NCBI RefSeq assembly: GCF_001665395.1 | Contig: NZ_LZSG01000001.1 | Location: forward strand, 248,001 to 312,000 | Direction of reading: 5' to 3' | Source: Mycobacterium sp. 1164966.3 | GTDB lineage: Bacteria > Actinomycetota > Actinomycetes > Mycobacteriales > Mycobacteriaceae | DNA length: 64,000 nucleotides | Shown: in pieces, positions 32,411 through 47,260 of the stretch | Layout: each line of letters starts with the position of its first letter | Position numbering within the stretch: the stretch's first letter is position 1 | Notes under the pieces: generated by a model | What the model was told of the DNA's origin: nothing | The model's input: the letters and a program-made list of their open reading frames with translations, nothing else | The model's database searches: none | Position numbers and translations under genes: made by a program

Positions 32411-33780
32411 GTCCACAGCTTGGTGGCCAGGGCGTCCATCACGTTGCGGCCGTTGGGGCCCGCGCCGTTGGAGATGAACGCGAAGGTCAGCACCCGGCCG
32501 CTGCTATCGGTGAGCACGCCCACCAGGGCGTTGATGGCGGTCAGCGATCCGGTCTTGGCGCGTAGCCAGCCGGCTGGTCCGAGGTTGGTGGCCTGGTCGA
32601 GAAAGCGGTCGGACAGCGTGCCGCTACCGCCGGCGATGGGCAGCAGGTCCAGTAGCGCCCGCAACGACGGCTGGTCCGGCCCGGCCGCCGCCTGCACCAC
32701 ACCGTCGAGTGTCTTTGCCGTCAACCTGTCATCGACAGACAACCCGCTGGAATCGACCAGGGCGACGCCGCCGGTGTCGACGTGCGCGTTGCTCAACCGG
32801 TTGGTCACCGCGTCGACCGCGCCGGTGAAGCTCTGCGGCCGGTTGATGGCGGCCGCCACCTCGCGCCCGATGCATTCGGCCATCACGTTGTCCGAGTGGT
32901 CCATCATCTGCGACAGCCGCTGGATCAGCGGCGCCGACTGCACCACGGCGAGCTGCCGCGCGCCCGTCGGTGCCGTGGCGAGGCTGACCGCGTTGGGATC
33001 CAGGCCGAGGGCTTTGGCCAATTCGCGTCCGGCGTCCAGGGCCGGGGTCTTCGACCGGCGTGAGTTGACTGTCGTCGGCTGGATGCGCCCGGCGTCGACC
33101 ATCACCGCCTCGATCGGTGCGATATCGCCGTTGTCCACGTCGGCCGGGTCCCAGCCCGGCGCCATGGTCGGGCCGCTGAACACGTGGGTGTCCACCTGGA
33201 CCGAAGTGGGAGTCATGCCGCTGCGACGGATCTGCTCGACGAGGCCGCTGATCCGCGCCGCGCCGCGGTACCAGGTGTCCACACCGGGCGGCGCGGCCGA
33301 CAACAGCGGATCCCCGCCGCCCACCAGCACCACCGGACCCTGGGCGTTCTGGCTGCCGGCCACCACCCGGGTGCTGATGCGGGCTTCCCGGTCCAGGGTG
33401 AGCAGCGCCGCCGCGGCGGTGAGGACCTTGTTGGTCGACGCGGGCACCAGCGGGACGTCCGCCGCCGCCTGCCAGAGCTCCTTGGCGGTCATCGCGTCGG
33501 TGATACGTCCGCCCAGGGCGCCCAGGTTGGGGTCGGCCGCGATGGGCGCCAACGCGGCCGCGAGCGCGGCCGGATTGGGGACCGGGGCGGTGTCCGGGGC
33601 CGGATTCATGCCCGGTTTGACCGTCGGCGGCCGGGGTGGCGGCACCGTCACGTGCGCACCACTAGTGCCGTGACGACCAGTGGTGAAATACGCCGCCGCG
33701 GCCACCACGGCGGCGACGAACACCAGCACGGCCACCGTGACGATCGCGTAGGTGGATTTCCGCCAGCGAGTAGGACCCAT
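32395..33780 (-). CDS. dacB: D-alanyl-D-alanine carboxypeptidase (PBP4 type)
   Basis: 461 residues from the ATG at 33780, exactly the Mtb DacB length as I recall it. An N-terminal membrane anchor (about 12-32) is followed by a Pro-rich linker and the class C penicillin-binding domain. Active-site motifs are STNK (SxxK), SDN and KTG (AKTGSLT). It trims peptidoglycan stem peptides in the periplasm. It is divergent from ppa over about 105 bp. Confidence 0.95.
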   Translation of the reverse strand: MGPTRWRKSTYAIVTVAVLVFVAAVVAAAAYFTTGRHGTSGAHVTVPPPRPPTVKPGMNPAPDTAPVPNPAALAAALAPIAADPNLGALGGRITDAMTAKELWQAAADVPLVPASTNKVLTAAAALLTLDREARISTRVVAGSQNAQGPVVLVGGGDPLLSAAPPGVDTWYRGAARISGLVEQIRRSGMTPTSVQVDTHVFSGPTMAPGWDPADVDNGDIAPIEAVMVDAGRIQPTTVNSRRSKTPALDAGRELAKALGLDPNAVSLATAPTGARQLAVVQSAPLIQRLSQMMDHSDNVMAECIGREVAAAINRPQSFTGAVDAVTNRLSNAHVDTGGVALVDSSGLSVDDRLTAKTLDGVVQAAAGPDQPSLRALLDLLPIAGGSGTLSDRFLDQATNLGPAGWLRAKTGSLTAINALVGVLTDSSGRVLTFAFISNGAGPNGRNVMDALATKLWTCGCA

Positions 33781-33885
33781 CACTCTCCTGACTGTCTCGT
33801 CCCATTCTGCCGAACCAGCAGCCAGATGCTCGACTAGGGTGGACGCGCTACCCCACTTGAACCACCCATCCGAGGAGCCGTGACG

Positions 33886-34374
33886 GTGCAATTCGACGTG
33901 ACCATCGAAATTCCGAAAGGCCAGCGCAACAAGTACGAGGTCGATCACGAAACCGGCCGGGTGCGTCTGGACCGCTACCTCTACACCTCGATGGCGTACC
34001 CCACCGACTACGGCTTCATTGAGGACACCCTCGGCGAGGACGGCGACCCACTGGACGCGCTCGTGCTGCTACCGCAACCGGTGTTTCCCGGTGTGATCGT
34101 GGAAGCGCGCCCGGTCGGCATGTTCCGGATGGTCGACGAGGCCGGCGGCGACGACAAGGTGCTGTGCGTTCCGGCCGGCGACCACCGCTGGGACCACGTC
34201 CAAGACATCGGGGACGTCCCGGAATTCGAGCTGGACGTCATCAAGCATTTTTTCTCGCAATACAAGGCTCTGGAACCGGGCAAGTTCGTCAAGACCGCCA
34301 ACTGGGTCGGCCGTGAGGAGGCCGAAGCCGAGGTGCAGCGTTCGGTGGAGCGGTTCAAGGCCGGCGGGCACTGA
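33886..34374 (+). CDS. ppa: inorganic pyrophosphatase
   Basis: 162 residues from the GTG at 33886. An earlier GTG (33880) is too close to the GAGGAG ribosome site, and the later start matches Mtb Ppa. Family I signatures: [22 protein letters not shown] and [11 protein letters not shown] with the metal-binding aspartates. It hydrolyses pyrophosphate in the cytoplasm and drives biosynthetic reactions. The end overlaps the convergent TerC-like gene by 20 bp. Confidence 0.96.
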   Translation: MQFDVTIEIPKGQRNKYEVDHETGRVRLDRYLYTSMAYPTDYGFIEDTLGEDGDPLDALVLLPQPVFPGVIVEARPVGMFRMVDEAGGDDKVLCVPAGDHRWDHVQDIGDVPEFELDVIKHFFSQYKALEPGKFVKTANWVGREEAEAEVQRSVERFKAGGH

Positions 34375-35464
34375 CCAGTTCGGCGTCCGCCAGGCCGCGC
34401 GCTTGGCGTCTATTGCGCCGCACGCTCCAGCTGAACGCCGCCGCGATGAACACCACGCCCACCGACGCGGTGAACACCTCGGGAATGTGGATCCGCTGCT
34501 CGATAGAGATCAGCATGATCGTCGCCAGCACGCCGATCGCCCAATGCGCACCGTGTTCCAGGTACACATACCGCTCCAGCGTCTCCTGGCGGACCAGGTA
34601 GATGGTGATCGACCGGACGAACAGTGAGCCGACCAACCCCAGACCCAGCGCCATGATGATCGGGTCCGACGTGATCGCGAAGGCACCGGTGACGCCGTCG
34701 AACGAGAAGGCGGCATCCAGGACTTCCAGGTAGAGGAACAACACCAGCCCGGCCTTGCCGACCGCCGGACCCGAGTCCTCGGCTCCCAGATCCACGTTGG
34801 TCGGCCGAAACGCCCGGCTCAACGCGTTGACAACCAGATAGGTCATCATGCCCAGCAGACCGGCTGTCAGCACCGTTGCACGCTCTTCGCTGGAATGGGT
34901 CAGCTGCGTGCCGACCAGGACCAGCGCCAACCCGGCCACCACCACCGACAACCGGCCCACCCGGCCGATGCGGGCAAACGGGATCTCAATCCACTTGAGC
35001 CACTTGATGTCTCGGTCATGAAAGATGAAATCCAGAAACAGCATCAGCAGGAACATGCCGCCGAATGCCGCGATTTGCGGGTGGGCCGCCATGAGCAGCT
35101 TCTCGTAGCTGGGCGAGCCGTCCGGAAACTCGAGCGCGCCGTTCGGCGGGGGGTTGAGCGCCAACCTCATTGCCCGAATCGGATCGAGGCCCGCGGTCAC
35201 CCAGACAATCGCCAGCGGGAACAGCAGCCGCATGCCGAAAACGGCGATGACGATGCCGATCGTCAGGAACATCTGCTGCCAGAACGGGCTCATCCGGCGC
35301 AGTATCTCGGCGTTGATGATGGCGTTGTCGAACGACAACGACACCTCGAGTGCAGCCAGCACCACCAGCAGAAACAGCGCGTTGAGCCCGCCGTGCCAAA
35401 ACCCGGCGGCCAGCGCCAGCGCGGTGAACAGGAGCGAGATGGCGAACGTGCGGAATGTGGTCAT
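34355..35464 (-). CDS. TerC-like/DUF475 membrane protein (Rv3629c-like)
   Basis: 369 residues with about nine transmembrane helices. Two family signature segments carry an acidic residue within the membrane: [11 protein letters not shown] (about residue 44) and [12 protein letters not shown] (about residue 250). TerC/DUF475 proteins are linked to metal-ion export or metalation of secreted proteins; the ion is not evident here. It is convergent with ppa and divergent from the flippase-like gene. Confidence 0.85.
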   Translation of the reverse strand: MTTFRTFAISLLFTALALAAGFWHGGLNALFLLVVLAALEVSLSFDNAIINAEILRRMSPFWQQMFLTIGIVIAVFGMRLLFPLAIVWVTAGLDPIRAMRLALNPPPNGALEFPDGSPSYEKLLMAAHPQIAAFGGMFLLMLFLDFIFHDRDIKWLKWIEIPFARIGRVGRLSVVVAGLALVLVGTQLTHSSEERATVLTAGLLGMMTYLVVNALSRAFRPTNVDLGAEDSGPAVGKAGLVLFLYLEVLDAAFSFDGVTGAFAITSDPIIMALGLGLVGSLFVRSITIYLVRQETLERYVYLEHGAHWAIGVLATIMLISIEQRIHIPEVFTASVGVVFIAAAFSWSVRRNRRQARGLADAELVSARRP

Positions 35465-35560
35465 GAATCCTTCCGACAGCCACTTGAGAATAGCGATGCC
35501 GGGTTACCGGTTGGCTTCATGCGGCAGGCCGAACGGCGCGCGCACCTAGTATTTCGTTTC

Positions 35561-36844
35561 GTGGCGATGCCCGAAGTCGGCGGTACCCAAGCCTCCGCGG
35601 CGGCCGCTGGGCCGATCGCGCGCGCCAGCGTCGCGCGGGTGGGCGTGGCAACCGCCCTGACCGCGTTGTGCGGCTATGCGGTGATCTACCTGGCCGCGCG
35701 CGATCTGGCTCCCGGCGGGTTCTCGGTGTTCGGGGTTTTCTGGGGAGCGTTCGGACTGGTCACCGGCGCGGCCAACGGGCTGCTGCAAGAGACCACTCGC
35801 GAGGTTCGATCGACGCTCTACCTGGATGCCTTGCCCGACCCCGATCGGCCACGTGCTCATCCGCTTCGGGTCGCCGCGCTGGTCGGCGCCGCGGCGGCCG
35901 TCGTGATCGCCGGTAGCTCGCCGCTGTGGAGCGGGCGGGTCTTCGTCGAACAGCGCTGGTTGTCTGTGGCGCTGCTCAGCGTCGGGCTGGCCGGATTTTG
36001 TGTGCACGCCACCCTGCTGGGCATGCTGGCCGGCACCAACCGGTGGACGCAGTACGGAGCGCTGATGGTCACCGACGCGGTGATCCGGGTGAGCGTCGCC
36101 GCTGCCACGTTCCTGATCGGCTGGGCCCTGACCGGGTTCTTGTGGGCCACCGTCGCCGGCGCGGTGGCGTGGCTGCTCATGCTGGTGGCCTCGCCTTCGA
36201 CTCGCGCCGCCGCGCACCTCCTCACCCCCGGCACCACCGCCACCTTCCTGCGCGGGGCCGCCCATTCGATCACCGCGGCCGGCGCCAGCGCGATCCTGGT
36301 GATGGGTTTCCCGGTGCTGCTGAAGCTGACCAGCAATGAGCTGGGCGCCGCAGGCGGGGTCGTCATCCTGGCCGTAACGCTGACCCGCGCGCCGCTGCTG
36401 GTGCCGCTGACGGCCATGCAGGGCAACCTGATCGCGCATTTCGTCGACGAGCGCACCCACCGCATTCGGGCGCTGCTCGCGCCGGCGGCGATCATCGGCG
36501 GCATCGGTGCGTTCGGGGTGCTGGCCGCCGGCGTGGTCGGTCCCTGGGTACTGCGCGTCGCCTTCGGACCGCAGTACCTGGCCAGCAGCTCGTTGCTGGC
36601 GTGGCTGACCGCGGCGGCGGTCGCGATCGCGATGTTGACGCTGACCGGCGCAGCGGCGGTGGCCGCCGCCTTGCATCGGGCCTACTCGCTGGGCTGGGTC
36701 GGCGCGACGGTGGCCTCGGGCCTGTTGCTGCTGTTGCCGCTGCCGCTGGAAACCCGCACCGTCGTCGGCCTCTTGTGCGGCCCGCTGGTGGGAATAGGTG
36801 TCCACCTGCTGGCACTTGCGCGCGTCGCACGTGCAACCCGCTGA
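35561..36844 (+). CDS. polysaccharide flippase-like membrane protein (Rv3630-like)
   Basis: 427 residues from the GTG at 35561; the ATG at 35567 is close. A TAGTAT box ending about 8 bases upstream suggests leaderless transcription. About twelve hydrophobic helices in the pattern of Wzx/MATE-type exporters. With ppgS, its partner gene and galE1 close by, a role in moving lipid-linked sugars for the cell wall is plausible but unproven. A much longer open frame exists upstream, antisense to the TerC-like gene, and was rejected. Confidence 0.8.
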   Translation: MAMPEVGGTQASAAAAGPIARASVARVGVATALTALCGYAVIYLAARDLAPGGFSVFGVFWGAFGLVTGAANGLLQETTREVRSTLYLDALPDPDRPRAHPLRVAALVGAAAAVVIAGSSPLWSGRVFVEQRWLSVALLSVGLAGFCVHATLLGMLAGTNRWTQYGALMVTDAVIRVSVAAATFLIGWALTGFLWATVAGAVAWLLMLVASPSTRAAAHLLTPGTTATFLRGAAHSITAAGASAILVMGFPVLLKLTSNELGAAGGVVILAVTLTRAPLLVPLTAMQGNLIAHFVDERTHRIRALLAPAAIIGGIGAFGVLAAGVVGPWVLRVAFGPQYLASSSLLAWLTAAAVAIAMLTLTGAAAVAAALHRAYSLGWVGATVASGLLLLLPLPLETRTVVGLLCGPLVGIGVHLLALARVARATR

Positions 36845-36878
36845 AACCGCATTAACGGCGTGTACCTTGTGGGCATAA

Positions 36879-37580
36879 ATGAGCACTGACACGCACTATC
36901 CCGACGTCTGGATCGTCGTTCCCGCATTCAACGAAGCCACGGTCATCGGCGAGGTGATCGCCGACCTGCGCTCGGTGTTCGACCACGTCGTCTGCGTGGA
37001 CGACGGCAGCACCGACGGTACCGGCGACATCGCCGTACGCGCTGGGGCCCACTTGGTACGTCATCCGATCAACGTCGGCCAGGGTGCGGCCATCCAGACC
37101 GGCGTGGAGTACGCCCGCAAGCAACCGGGCGCGCGGGTGTTCGCCACGTTCGACGCCGACGGCCAGCACCGCGTCAAGGACCTGGCGGCCATGGTGGAGC
37201 GGCTGGCATCCGGCGACGTCGACATCGTCATCGGAACCCGCTTCGGCGGCTCGGACGCCGGTCGCCCGCCGTTCCTGAAGCGGATCGTGCTGCGGACCGC
37301 GGCGCGACTGAGCCGACGAGGTCGCCGGCTGGGTCTCACCGACACCAACAATGGCCTGCGAGTGTTCAACAAGAAGGTGGCCGACGGGCTGGACATCACC
37401 ATGAGCGGGATGAGCCACGCCAACGAGTTCGTCATGCTGATCGCCGAAAACAACTGGCGGGTGGTTGAGGAACCGGTCGAGGTGTTGTACACCGATTACT
37501 CGAAGTCGAAGGGCCAGCCCCTGCTCAACGGCGTGAACATCATTTTCGACGGTTTCCTGCGGGGGAGGATGCCCCGATGA
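36879..37580 (+). CDS. ppgS: GT2 polyprenol-phosphate N-acetylgalactosaminyl synthase PpgS
   Basis: 233 residues. GT-A fold family 2 glycosyltransferase with VVPAFNEATVIGEV, CVDDGSTDGTGD and the metal-binding DADGQH. Its Mtb counterpart Rv3631 makes polyprenyl-phosphate-GalNAc, the donor for galactosamine on arabinogalactan, and is stimulated by the small membrane protein encoded next to it. Both genes are adjacent here too, so the assignment follows by synteny and motif. Confidence 0.88.
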   Translation: MSTDTHYPDVWIVVPAFNEATVIGEVIADLRSVFDHVVCVDDGSTDGTGDIAVRAGAHLVRHPINVGQGAAIQTGVEYARKQPGARVFATFDADGQHRVKDLAAMVERLASGDVDIVIGTRFGGSDAGRPPFLKRIVLRTAARLSRRGRRLGLTDTNNGLRVFNKKVADGLDITMSGMSHANEFVMLIAENNWRVVEEPVEVLYTDYSKSKGQPLLNGVNIIFDGFLRGRMPR

Positions 37581-37627
37581 AGAAGAACGGACGATGAAGA
37601 AGAACAGACGATGAGAAGGACCGAGAG
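37577..37627 (+). repeat. 17-bp tandem repeat at the ppgS end
   Basis: Unit ATGAAGAAGAACGGACG at 37577, repeated with one change at 37594, then a degenerate third copy at 37611. Each unit carries an ATG, in a different frame because 17 is not a multiple of 3. It covers the ppgS stop and the leader of the DUF2304 gene. Confidence 0.75.
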
Positions 37628-37963
37628 ATGAACTGGATCCAGGTGCTGTTGATCGGATCGATCGTCGCCTTGCTGGTCTACCTGCTGCGGTCGCGGCGTA
37701 ATGCGCGGTCCCGGGCGTGGGTCAAGGTCGGCTATGTGTTGTTCGTGCTGGCCGGGATCTATGCCGTGCTGCGGCCGGACGACACCACCGTGGTGGCGAA
37801 CTGGTTCGGGGTGCGCCGCGGCACCGATCTGATGCTGTACGCGCTGGTGATGGCGTTCAGCTTCACGACGCTGAGCACTTACATGCGGTTCAAGGATCTG
37901 GAGCTGCGCTACGCGAGACTCGCCCGCGCGGTCGCGCTTGAGGGCGCGCAAGCGCCCGAGTAG
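37628..37963 (+). CDS. DUF2304 small membrane protein, PpgS partner (Rv3632-like)
   Basis: 111 residues with three hydrophobic helices (about 4-20, 32-50 and 66-84), typical of DUF2304. In Mtb the equivalent protein raises the activity of PpgS. The ATG at 37628 follows GAGAG. It stands 47 bp after ppgS in the same direction and ends in an inverted repeat shared with convergent galE1. Confidence 0.85.
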   Translation: MNWIQVLLIGSIVALLVYLLRSRRNARSRAWVKVGYVLFVLAGIYAVLRPDDTTVVANWFGVRRGTDLMLYALVMAFSFTTLSTYMRFKDLELRYARLARAVALEGAQAPE

Positions 37964-37967
37964 CCCT

Positions 37968-38028
37968 GGCGAGCAGACGCAAATCACCTGTTTCAGCACG
38001 GAAATGGGCGATTTTGCGTCTGCTCGCC
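37968..38028. terminator. 16-bp inverted repeat between convergent genes
   Basis: Perfect arms GGCGAGCAGACGCAAA (37968-37983) and their complement (38013-38028) around a 29-base loop. Placed between the convergent DUF2304 and galE1 genes, it can act as a bidirectional terminator. Related sequence recurs at 47930-48020. Confidence 0.6.
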
Positions 38029-38035
38029 GGGAGGG

Positions 38036-40800
<2,765 letters not shown>

Positions 40801-40802
40801 CC

Positions 40803-40861
40803 GCGAGCGTGCGGCTGGCCTGACGCTCGGGCTCGAACCTGCAGCCAGCTGCACGCTCGGC
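40803..40861. terminator. imperfect inverted repeat after the GT-C-like gene
   Basis: Arms of about 17 bp (GCGAGCGTGCGGCTGGC and a near complement ending GCACGCTCGG) just past the stop. It belongs to the same hairpin type as 21054-21081. No T-run follows. Confidence 0.45.
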
Positions 40862-40874
40862 GCAAAGGAATGAG

Positions 40875-40947
40875 AGCCGCCTAGGAGAATCGAACTCCTG
40901 ACCTATTCATTACGAGTGAATCGCTCTACCGACTGAGCTAAGGCGGC
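40875..40947 (-). tRNA. tRNA-Thr (CGT)
   Basis: A 73-nt complete cloverleaf on the minus strand. Acceptor GCCGCCT/AGGCGGC, D arm GCTC/GAGC, anticodon stem ATTCA/TGAAT with loop CTCGTAA (anticodon CGT, reading ACG), T arm AGGAG/CTCCT with loop TTCGATT. No CCA is encoded. Confidence 0.95.
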
Positions 40948-40991
40948 ATGCCCTCACGCGGGCGGCACGAGTCTACGGCAGGCGGGGTGAG

Positions 40992-42200
40992 TCACCCAAG
41001 TTCCTGGCCGATGCTGGCGACCATGGCGTCGACCGCGAACTTGGGTTTGACGTTGACAGCCACCGCTTCCCGGCATTGCAGCACCGCTTCGATGCAGCGC
41101 AACAACCGTTCTGGCGGGGCGTGGGCGCCCAGCGCTGCCACCCGGTCGGCCATATCGGGATGATTGCGGCGAACCTCGCCGGCGTTGGCCGCAATCACCA
41201 ACGCATCACGGAAGTAGGTCGCCAAGTCCACCAGCGCCCGGTCCAGAGCGTCCCGTGACGCCCGCGTCTGTCGTGACTTCTGCCGTCGCTCAAGGTCCTT
41301 GATCGCCCCGGTAGCACCACGCAACGCTGACGCGGTGCCCTTTCCGGTGCCGCCAGCCCCGAGAGCCGTTCGCAGCTCCTCGGTTTCGGCTTCGGCGCGA
41401 TCGGCGGTCAGCGCGATCGCCTCGGCTTCGGCCGCAGCGACCAGTTCTTCGGCGGCCGCGTAAGCCCGCGAGGGCACCACGGCGTCGCGCACCAGTCCCA
41501 GCGCCCGCTCGCGTCGTTGGCGCGCCTCGGGGTCGGTGGCCAGCCGGCGCGCTCGGCCCACATGTCCGCCGCTGACCGACGCCGCCCAGTTCGCGGTCTC
41601 GGCGTCCAGCCCGTCGCTTTCCACCAGGACCCGCGCGATCGCCTCGGCCGACGGGGTCACCAGCGCGACATGCCTACACCGGGATCGCAGGGTGACCGCG
41701 ATGTCCTCCGGATCAACCGACGGTGCGCACAGCAGGAACACCGTCGACGGCGGCGGCTCCTCCACGACCTTGAGCAGTGCGTTCGCGGCACCTTCGGTCA
41801 ACCGGTCGGCGTCCTCGATCACCACGATCTGCCGGTGCCCGGTGGTCGGGCGGCGCGAGGCGATCTGCACGATGGCGCGCATATCGTCCACGCCGATGGA
41901 AAGGCCTTCGGGAATGACTCGCCGGACGTCGGCATGAGTGCCGGCCATTGTCGTCGTGCATGCCCGGCAGTGCCCGCATCCGGGCTCCCCGTCCGTCGAA
42001 GTACATTGCAGCGCAGCGGCGAAACACAGTGCGGCGACCGAGCGCCCAGAACCAGGGGGGCCGGTGATCAGCCACGCATGTGTCAAAATTCCCTCGCCCG
42101 CGGAGCTGTGAGTCGAATCACCACGGGCGACGCGCGCGGCGGCAAGCAGCTCGGCCTCCACAGCCTCCTGACCTACCAGCCGCGTAAACACTCCGGACAT
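40992..42200 (-). CDS. holB: DNA polymerase III delta' subunit
   Basis: 402 residues from the ATG at 42200, matching the Mtb protein start. AAA+ clamp-loader fold; the P-loop is GPPGSGRS with Arg in place of the usual Lys, as expected for delta', which does not hydrolyse ATP. A zinc-finger of four cysteines (from QCTSTDGEPGCGHCRAC) is present, and the SRC motif (TLRSRCRHV) is intact. It loads the beta clamp with DnaX. It is divergent from the cyclase gene. Confidence 0.9.
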   Translation of the reverse strand: MSGVFTRLVGQEAVEAELLAAARVARGDSTHSSAGEGILTHAWLITGPPGSGRSVAALCFAAALQCTSTDGEPGCGHCRACTTTMAGTHADVRRVIPEGLSIGVDDMRAIVQIASRRPTTGHRQIVVIEDADRLTEGAANALLKVVEEPPPSTVFLLCAPSVDPEDIAVTLRSRCRHVALVTPSAEAIARVLVESDGLDAETANWAASVSGGHVGRARRLATDPEARQRRERALGLVRDAVVPSRAYAAAEELVAAAEAEAIALTADRAEAETEELRTALGAGGTGKGTASALRGATGAIKDLERRQKSRQTRASRDALDRALVDLATYFRDALVIAANAGEVRRNHPDMADRVAALGAHAPPERLLRCIEAVLQCREAVAVNVKPKFAVDAMVASIGQELG

Positions 42201-42354
42201 CATCGGCAACAGTAGTGAGACCGGATGACAGATACCGATCGGCCACCATTTCGCGACAATTCCGTGATCTTTCGGCATCTTTCGCCAACGGCGGGCGACT
42301 TGCGGGGCGAATTTAGGTTTCCGACAAGTCGCTGCCGACCGATACGGTGGATCC

Positions 42355-44013
42355 GTGGCAACCCAGGCGGCACTGCCCGGGCGGATTAATGGGTTCGTCC
42401 GGTGGGTGGTGCGCACCCCGTGGCCGGTTTTTTCGCTCAGCATGCTGCAAGCCGATATCATCGGGGCCCTTTTCGTGCTCGGCTTCCTGCGCTACGGGTT
42501 GCCGCCCCAGGACCGCGTCGAGTTGCAGGACCTTCCACTGCGGAACCTGGTCATCGTCGTAACGTCACTGGTCGCCGTATTCCTCGCCGGCTTCGTGGTG
42601 AACGTGAAACTGCTGATGCCGGTTTTCCGCTGGCAGCGACGGGACAATCTGCTCGCCGAATCCGACCCGGCCGACACCGAAGTGGCGCGCAGCCGCGCGC
42701 TGCGGATGCCCTTCTATCGCACGTTGATCAGCATGGGCTCGTGGGCCATCGGCGGCGCGATATTCATCGTCGCCAGCTGGTCGGTCGCCAGATACGCAGC
42801 GCCCGTCGTCGCCGTCGCCACCGCCCTGGGTGCCACCGCGACCGCGATCATCGGCTACCTGCAGTCCGAGCGCGTGCTGCGCCCGGTGGCGGTTGCGGCC
42901 CTGCGCAGCGGTGTGCCGGAAAACGTCCAGGCCCCCGGCGTCATCCTGCGGCTGATGCTGGCCTGGATTCTGTCCACCGGCGTGCCGCTGCTGACGATCG
43001 TGCTCGCCGTGGTCGCCGACAAGGCGTCGCTGCTGCGGGCCTCACCCGAGAAGCTGTTCGATCCCATCCTGTTGCTGGCTCTGGCGGCGCTGGTTATTGG
43101 CCTGGTCAGCACCCTGCTGGTGGCTATGTCGATCGCCGACCCGCTGCGTCAGCTGCGCTGGGCGCTGTCCGAGGTCCAGCGCGGCAACTACAACGCCCAC
43201 ATGCAGATCTACGACGCCAGCGAATTGGGCATGCTGCAGGCCGGCTTCAACGACATGGTGCGCGACCTGTCCGAGCGGCAGCGCCTGCGCGACCTGTTCG
43301 GCCGCTATGTCGGCGAGGACGTGGCCCGGCGGGCCTTGGAGCGCGGTACCGAGCTGGGCGGGCGCGAGCGCGACGTCGCGGTGCTGTTCGTCGACCTGGT
43401 CGGCTCCACCCAGCTGGCCGCGACCAAGCCGCCCGCCGAGGTCGTCCACCTGCTCAACGAGTTCTTCCGGGTGGTGGTGGACACGGTCGGGCGACACGGC
43501 GGTTTCGTCAACAAGTTCCAGGGCGACGCCGCGCTGGCGATTTTCGGCGCGCCGATCGAACATCCCGACGGCGCCGGCGCGGTGCTGGCGGCCGCGCGTG
43601 AGCTGCACGACGAACTGCTACCGGTGCTGGGCTCCGCCGAGTTCGGCATCGGGGTGTCGGCCGGCAGGGCGATCGCAGGCCATATCGGCGCCCAAGCGCG
43701 CTTCGAGTACACCGTTATCGGCGACCCGGTCAACGAGGCCGCGCGGCTCACCGAGCTCGCCAAACTCGAGGAAGGCCATGTGCTGGCTTCCGCGATCGCG
43801 GTCAGTGGCGCCCTCGACGCCGAAGCCCTGTGCTGGGATGTCGGGGAAGTCGTCGAGTTGCGCGGCCGTACCGCACCTACTCAGTTGGCGCGGCCGTTGA
43901 ATCTAGCAAATCCAGACGAGGTGGCGACGATGTCCGGTGGCGCTGATACCGACGCCGCCAGGTCTCCAGAAGAGCCCGCCCCTGAAGAGGCCTCCAGCGA
44001 AGTCGGCCGCTGA
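42355..44013 (+). CDS. membrane class III adenylate cyclase with HAMP domain (Rv3645-like)
   Basis: 552 residues from a GTG. Six hydrophobic helices in the N-terminal half are followed by a HAMP domain (about 265-320) and a class IIIb-type cyclase domain (about 335-500). Catalytic residues are complete: metal Asp in VLFVDLVGST and FQGDAALAIF, the adenine-selecting Lys just before (VNKF), and the Asn/Arg set in GDPVNEAARL. It makes cAMP at the inner face of the membrane; in Mtb this enzyme is the main cAMP source and is linked to fatty-acid toxicity and drug tolerance. Confidence 0.93.
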   Translation: MATQAALPGRINGFVRWVVRTPWPVFSLSMLQADIIGALFVLGFLRYGLPPQDRVELQDLPLRNLVIVVTSLVAVFLAGFVVNVKLLMPVFRWQRRDNLLAESDPADTEVARSRALRMPFYRTLISMGSWAIGGAIFIVASWSVARYAAPVVAVATALGATATAIIGYLQSERVLRPVAVAALRSGVPENVQAPGVILRLMLAWILSTGVPLLTIVLAVVADKASLLRASPEKLFDPILLLALAALVIGLVSTLLVAMSIADPLRQLRWALSEVQRGNYNAHMQIYDASELGMLQAGFNDMVRDLSERQRLRDLFGRYVGEDVARRALERGTELGGRERDVAVLFVDLVGSTQLAATKPPAEVVHLLNEFFRVVVDTVGRHGGFVNKFQGDAALAIFGAPIEHPDGAGAVLAAARELHDELLPVLGSAEFGIGVSAGRAIAGHIGAQARFEYTVIGDPVNEAARLTELAKLEEGHVLASAIAVSGALDAEALCWDVGEVVELRGRTAPTQLARPLNLANPDEVATMSGGADTDAARSPEEPAPEEASSEVGR

Positions 44014-44059
44014 CCCGCGAACGTCAGTCGGATGGCCCTTCGATCGCGCCGCCTGCTTG

Positions 44060-44229
44060 CAGTGTGAAGCCGCGGCTTTCAGTGTGAGCCTAGGGCTTTC
44101 GGTGTGAGCCTAGGGCGGCCTGAAGGCGAAAACCCCGCCCAGGCTTCACGCGCAAAGCCCAGGCTTCACGCGCAAATCCGAGGCTTCACGCGCAAAGCCG
44201 TGACTTCACAGCGAAAGGCGTGAAGCGCA
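44060..44229. repeat. 20-bp phased bipartite repeat cluster, copy 2
   Basis: Eight consecutive 20-bp units at 44060-44219. The first three carry GTGTGA (for example CAGTGTGAGCCTAGGGCTTT). From 44140 the units carry the complementary orientation (CAGGCTTCACGCGCAAAGCC). The array fills the gap between the convergent cyclase and topA genes and can fold back on itself. It is related to 10753-10940. Confidence 0.85.
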
Positions 44230-44244
44230 TGGACGCGAACCCAA

Positions 44245-47049
<2,805 letters not shown>

Positions 47050-47260
47050 CTGCGCTTACGCTCCATCTCTGTGTTCCGGCCCCTGACGGGACCACCCGTA
47101 GCAGGGACGACGGTCGGCCCTGAGGTGCAGATGCAATCCAGGCGATCCGAATCCGTCGGCGTCCCTCCGCCTGCGGGCACCTGACAATTTCGCACCCTTT
47201 GGTGGGCCCGCGCAAACCGGGTGCAAACCGACTCCCCATGATCGGGATGCCGGCGGACCG

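Noticed and set aside
34895..35560. Long N-terminal extension of the flippase-like protein
   Set aside because: The added region is antisense to the TerC-like gene and hydrophilic; a GTG at 35561 with a nearby promoter-like box fits the known family length.
35546..36892. 448-codon open frame on the minus strand across the flippase-like gene
   Set aside because: It is the mirror of a high-GC membrane-protein gene; its composition is Arg/Gln/Gly-rich with no hydrophobic pattern or motif, and the plus-strand frame is clearly coding.
41970..42080. Possible defect in the HolB P-loop (GSGRS instead of GSGKS)
   Set aside because: Delta' subunits normally lack a functional ATP site, so the Arg is expected and not a sign of decay.
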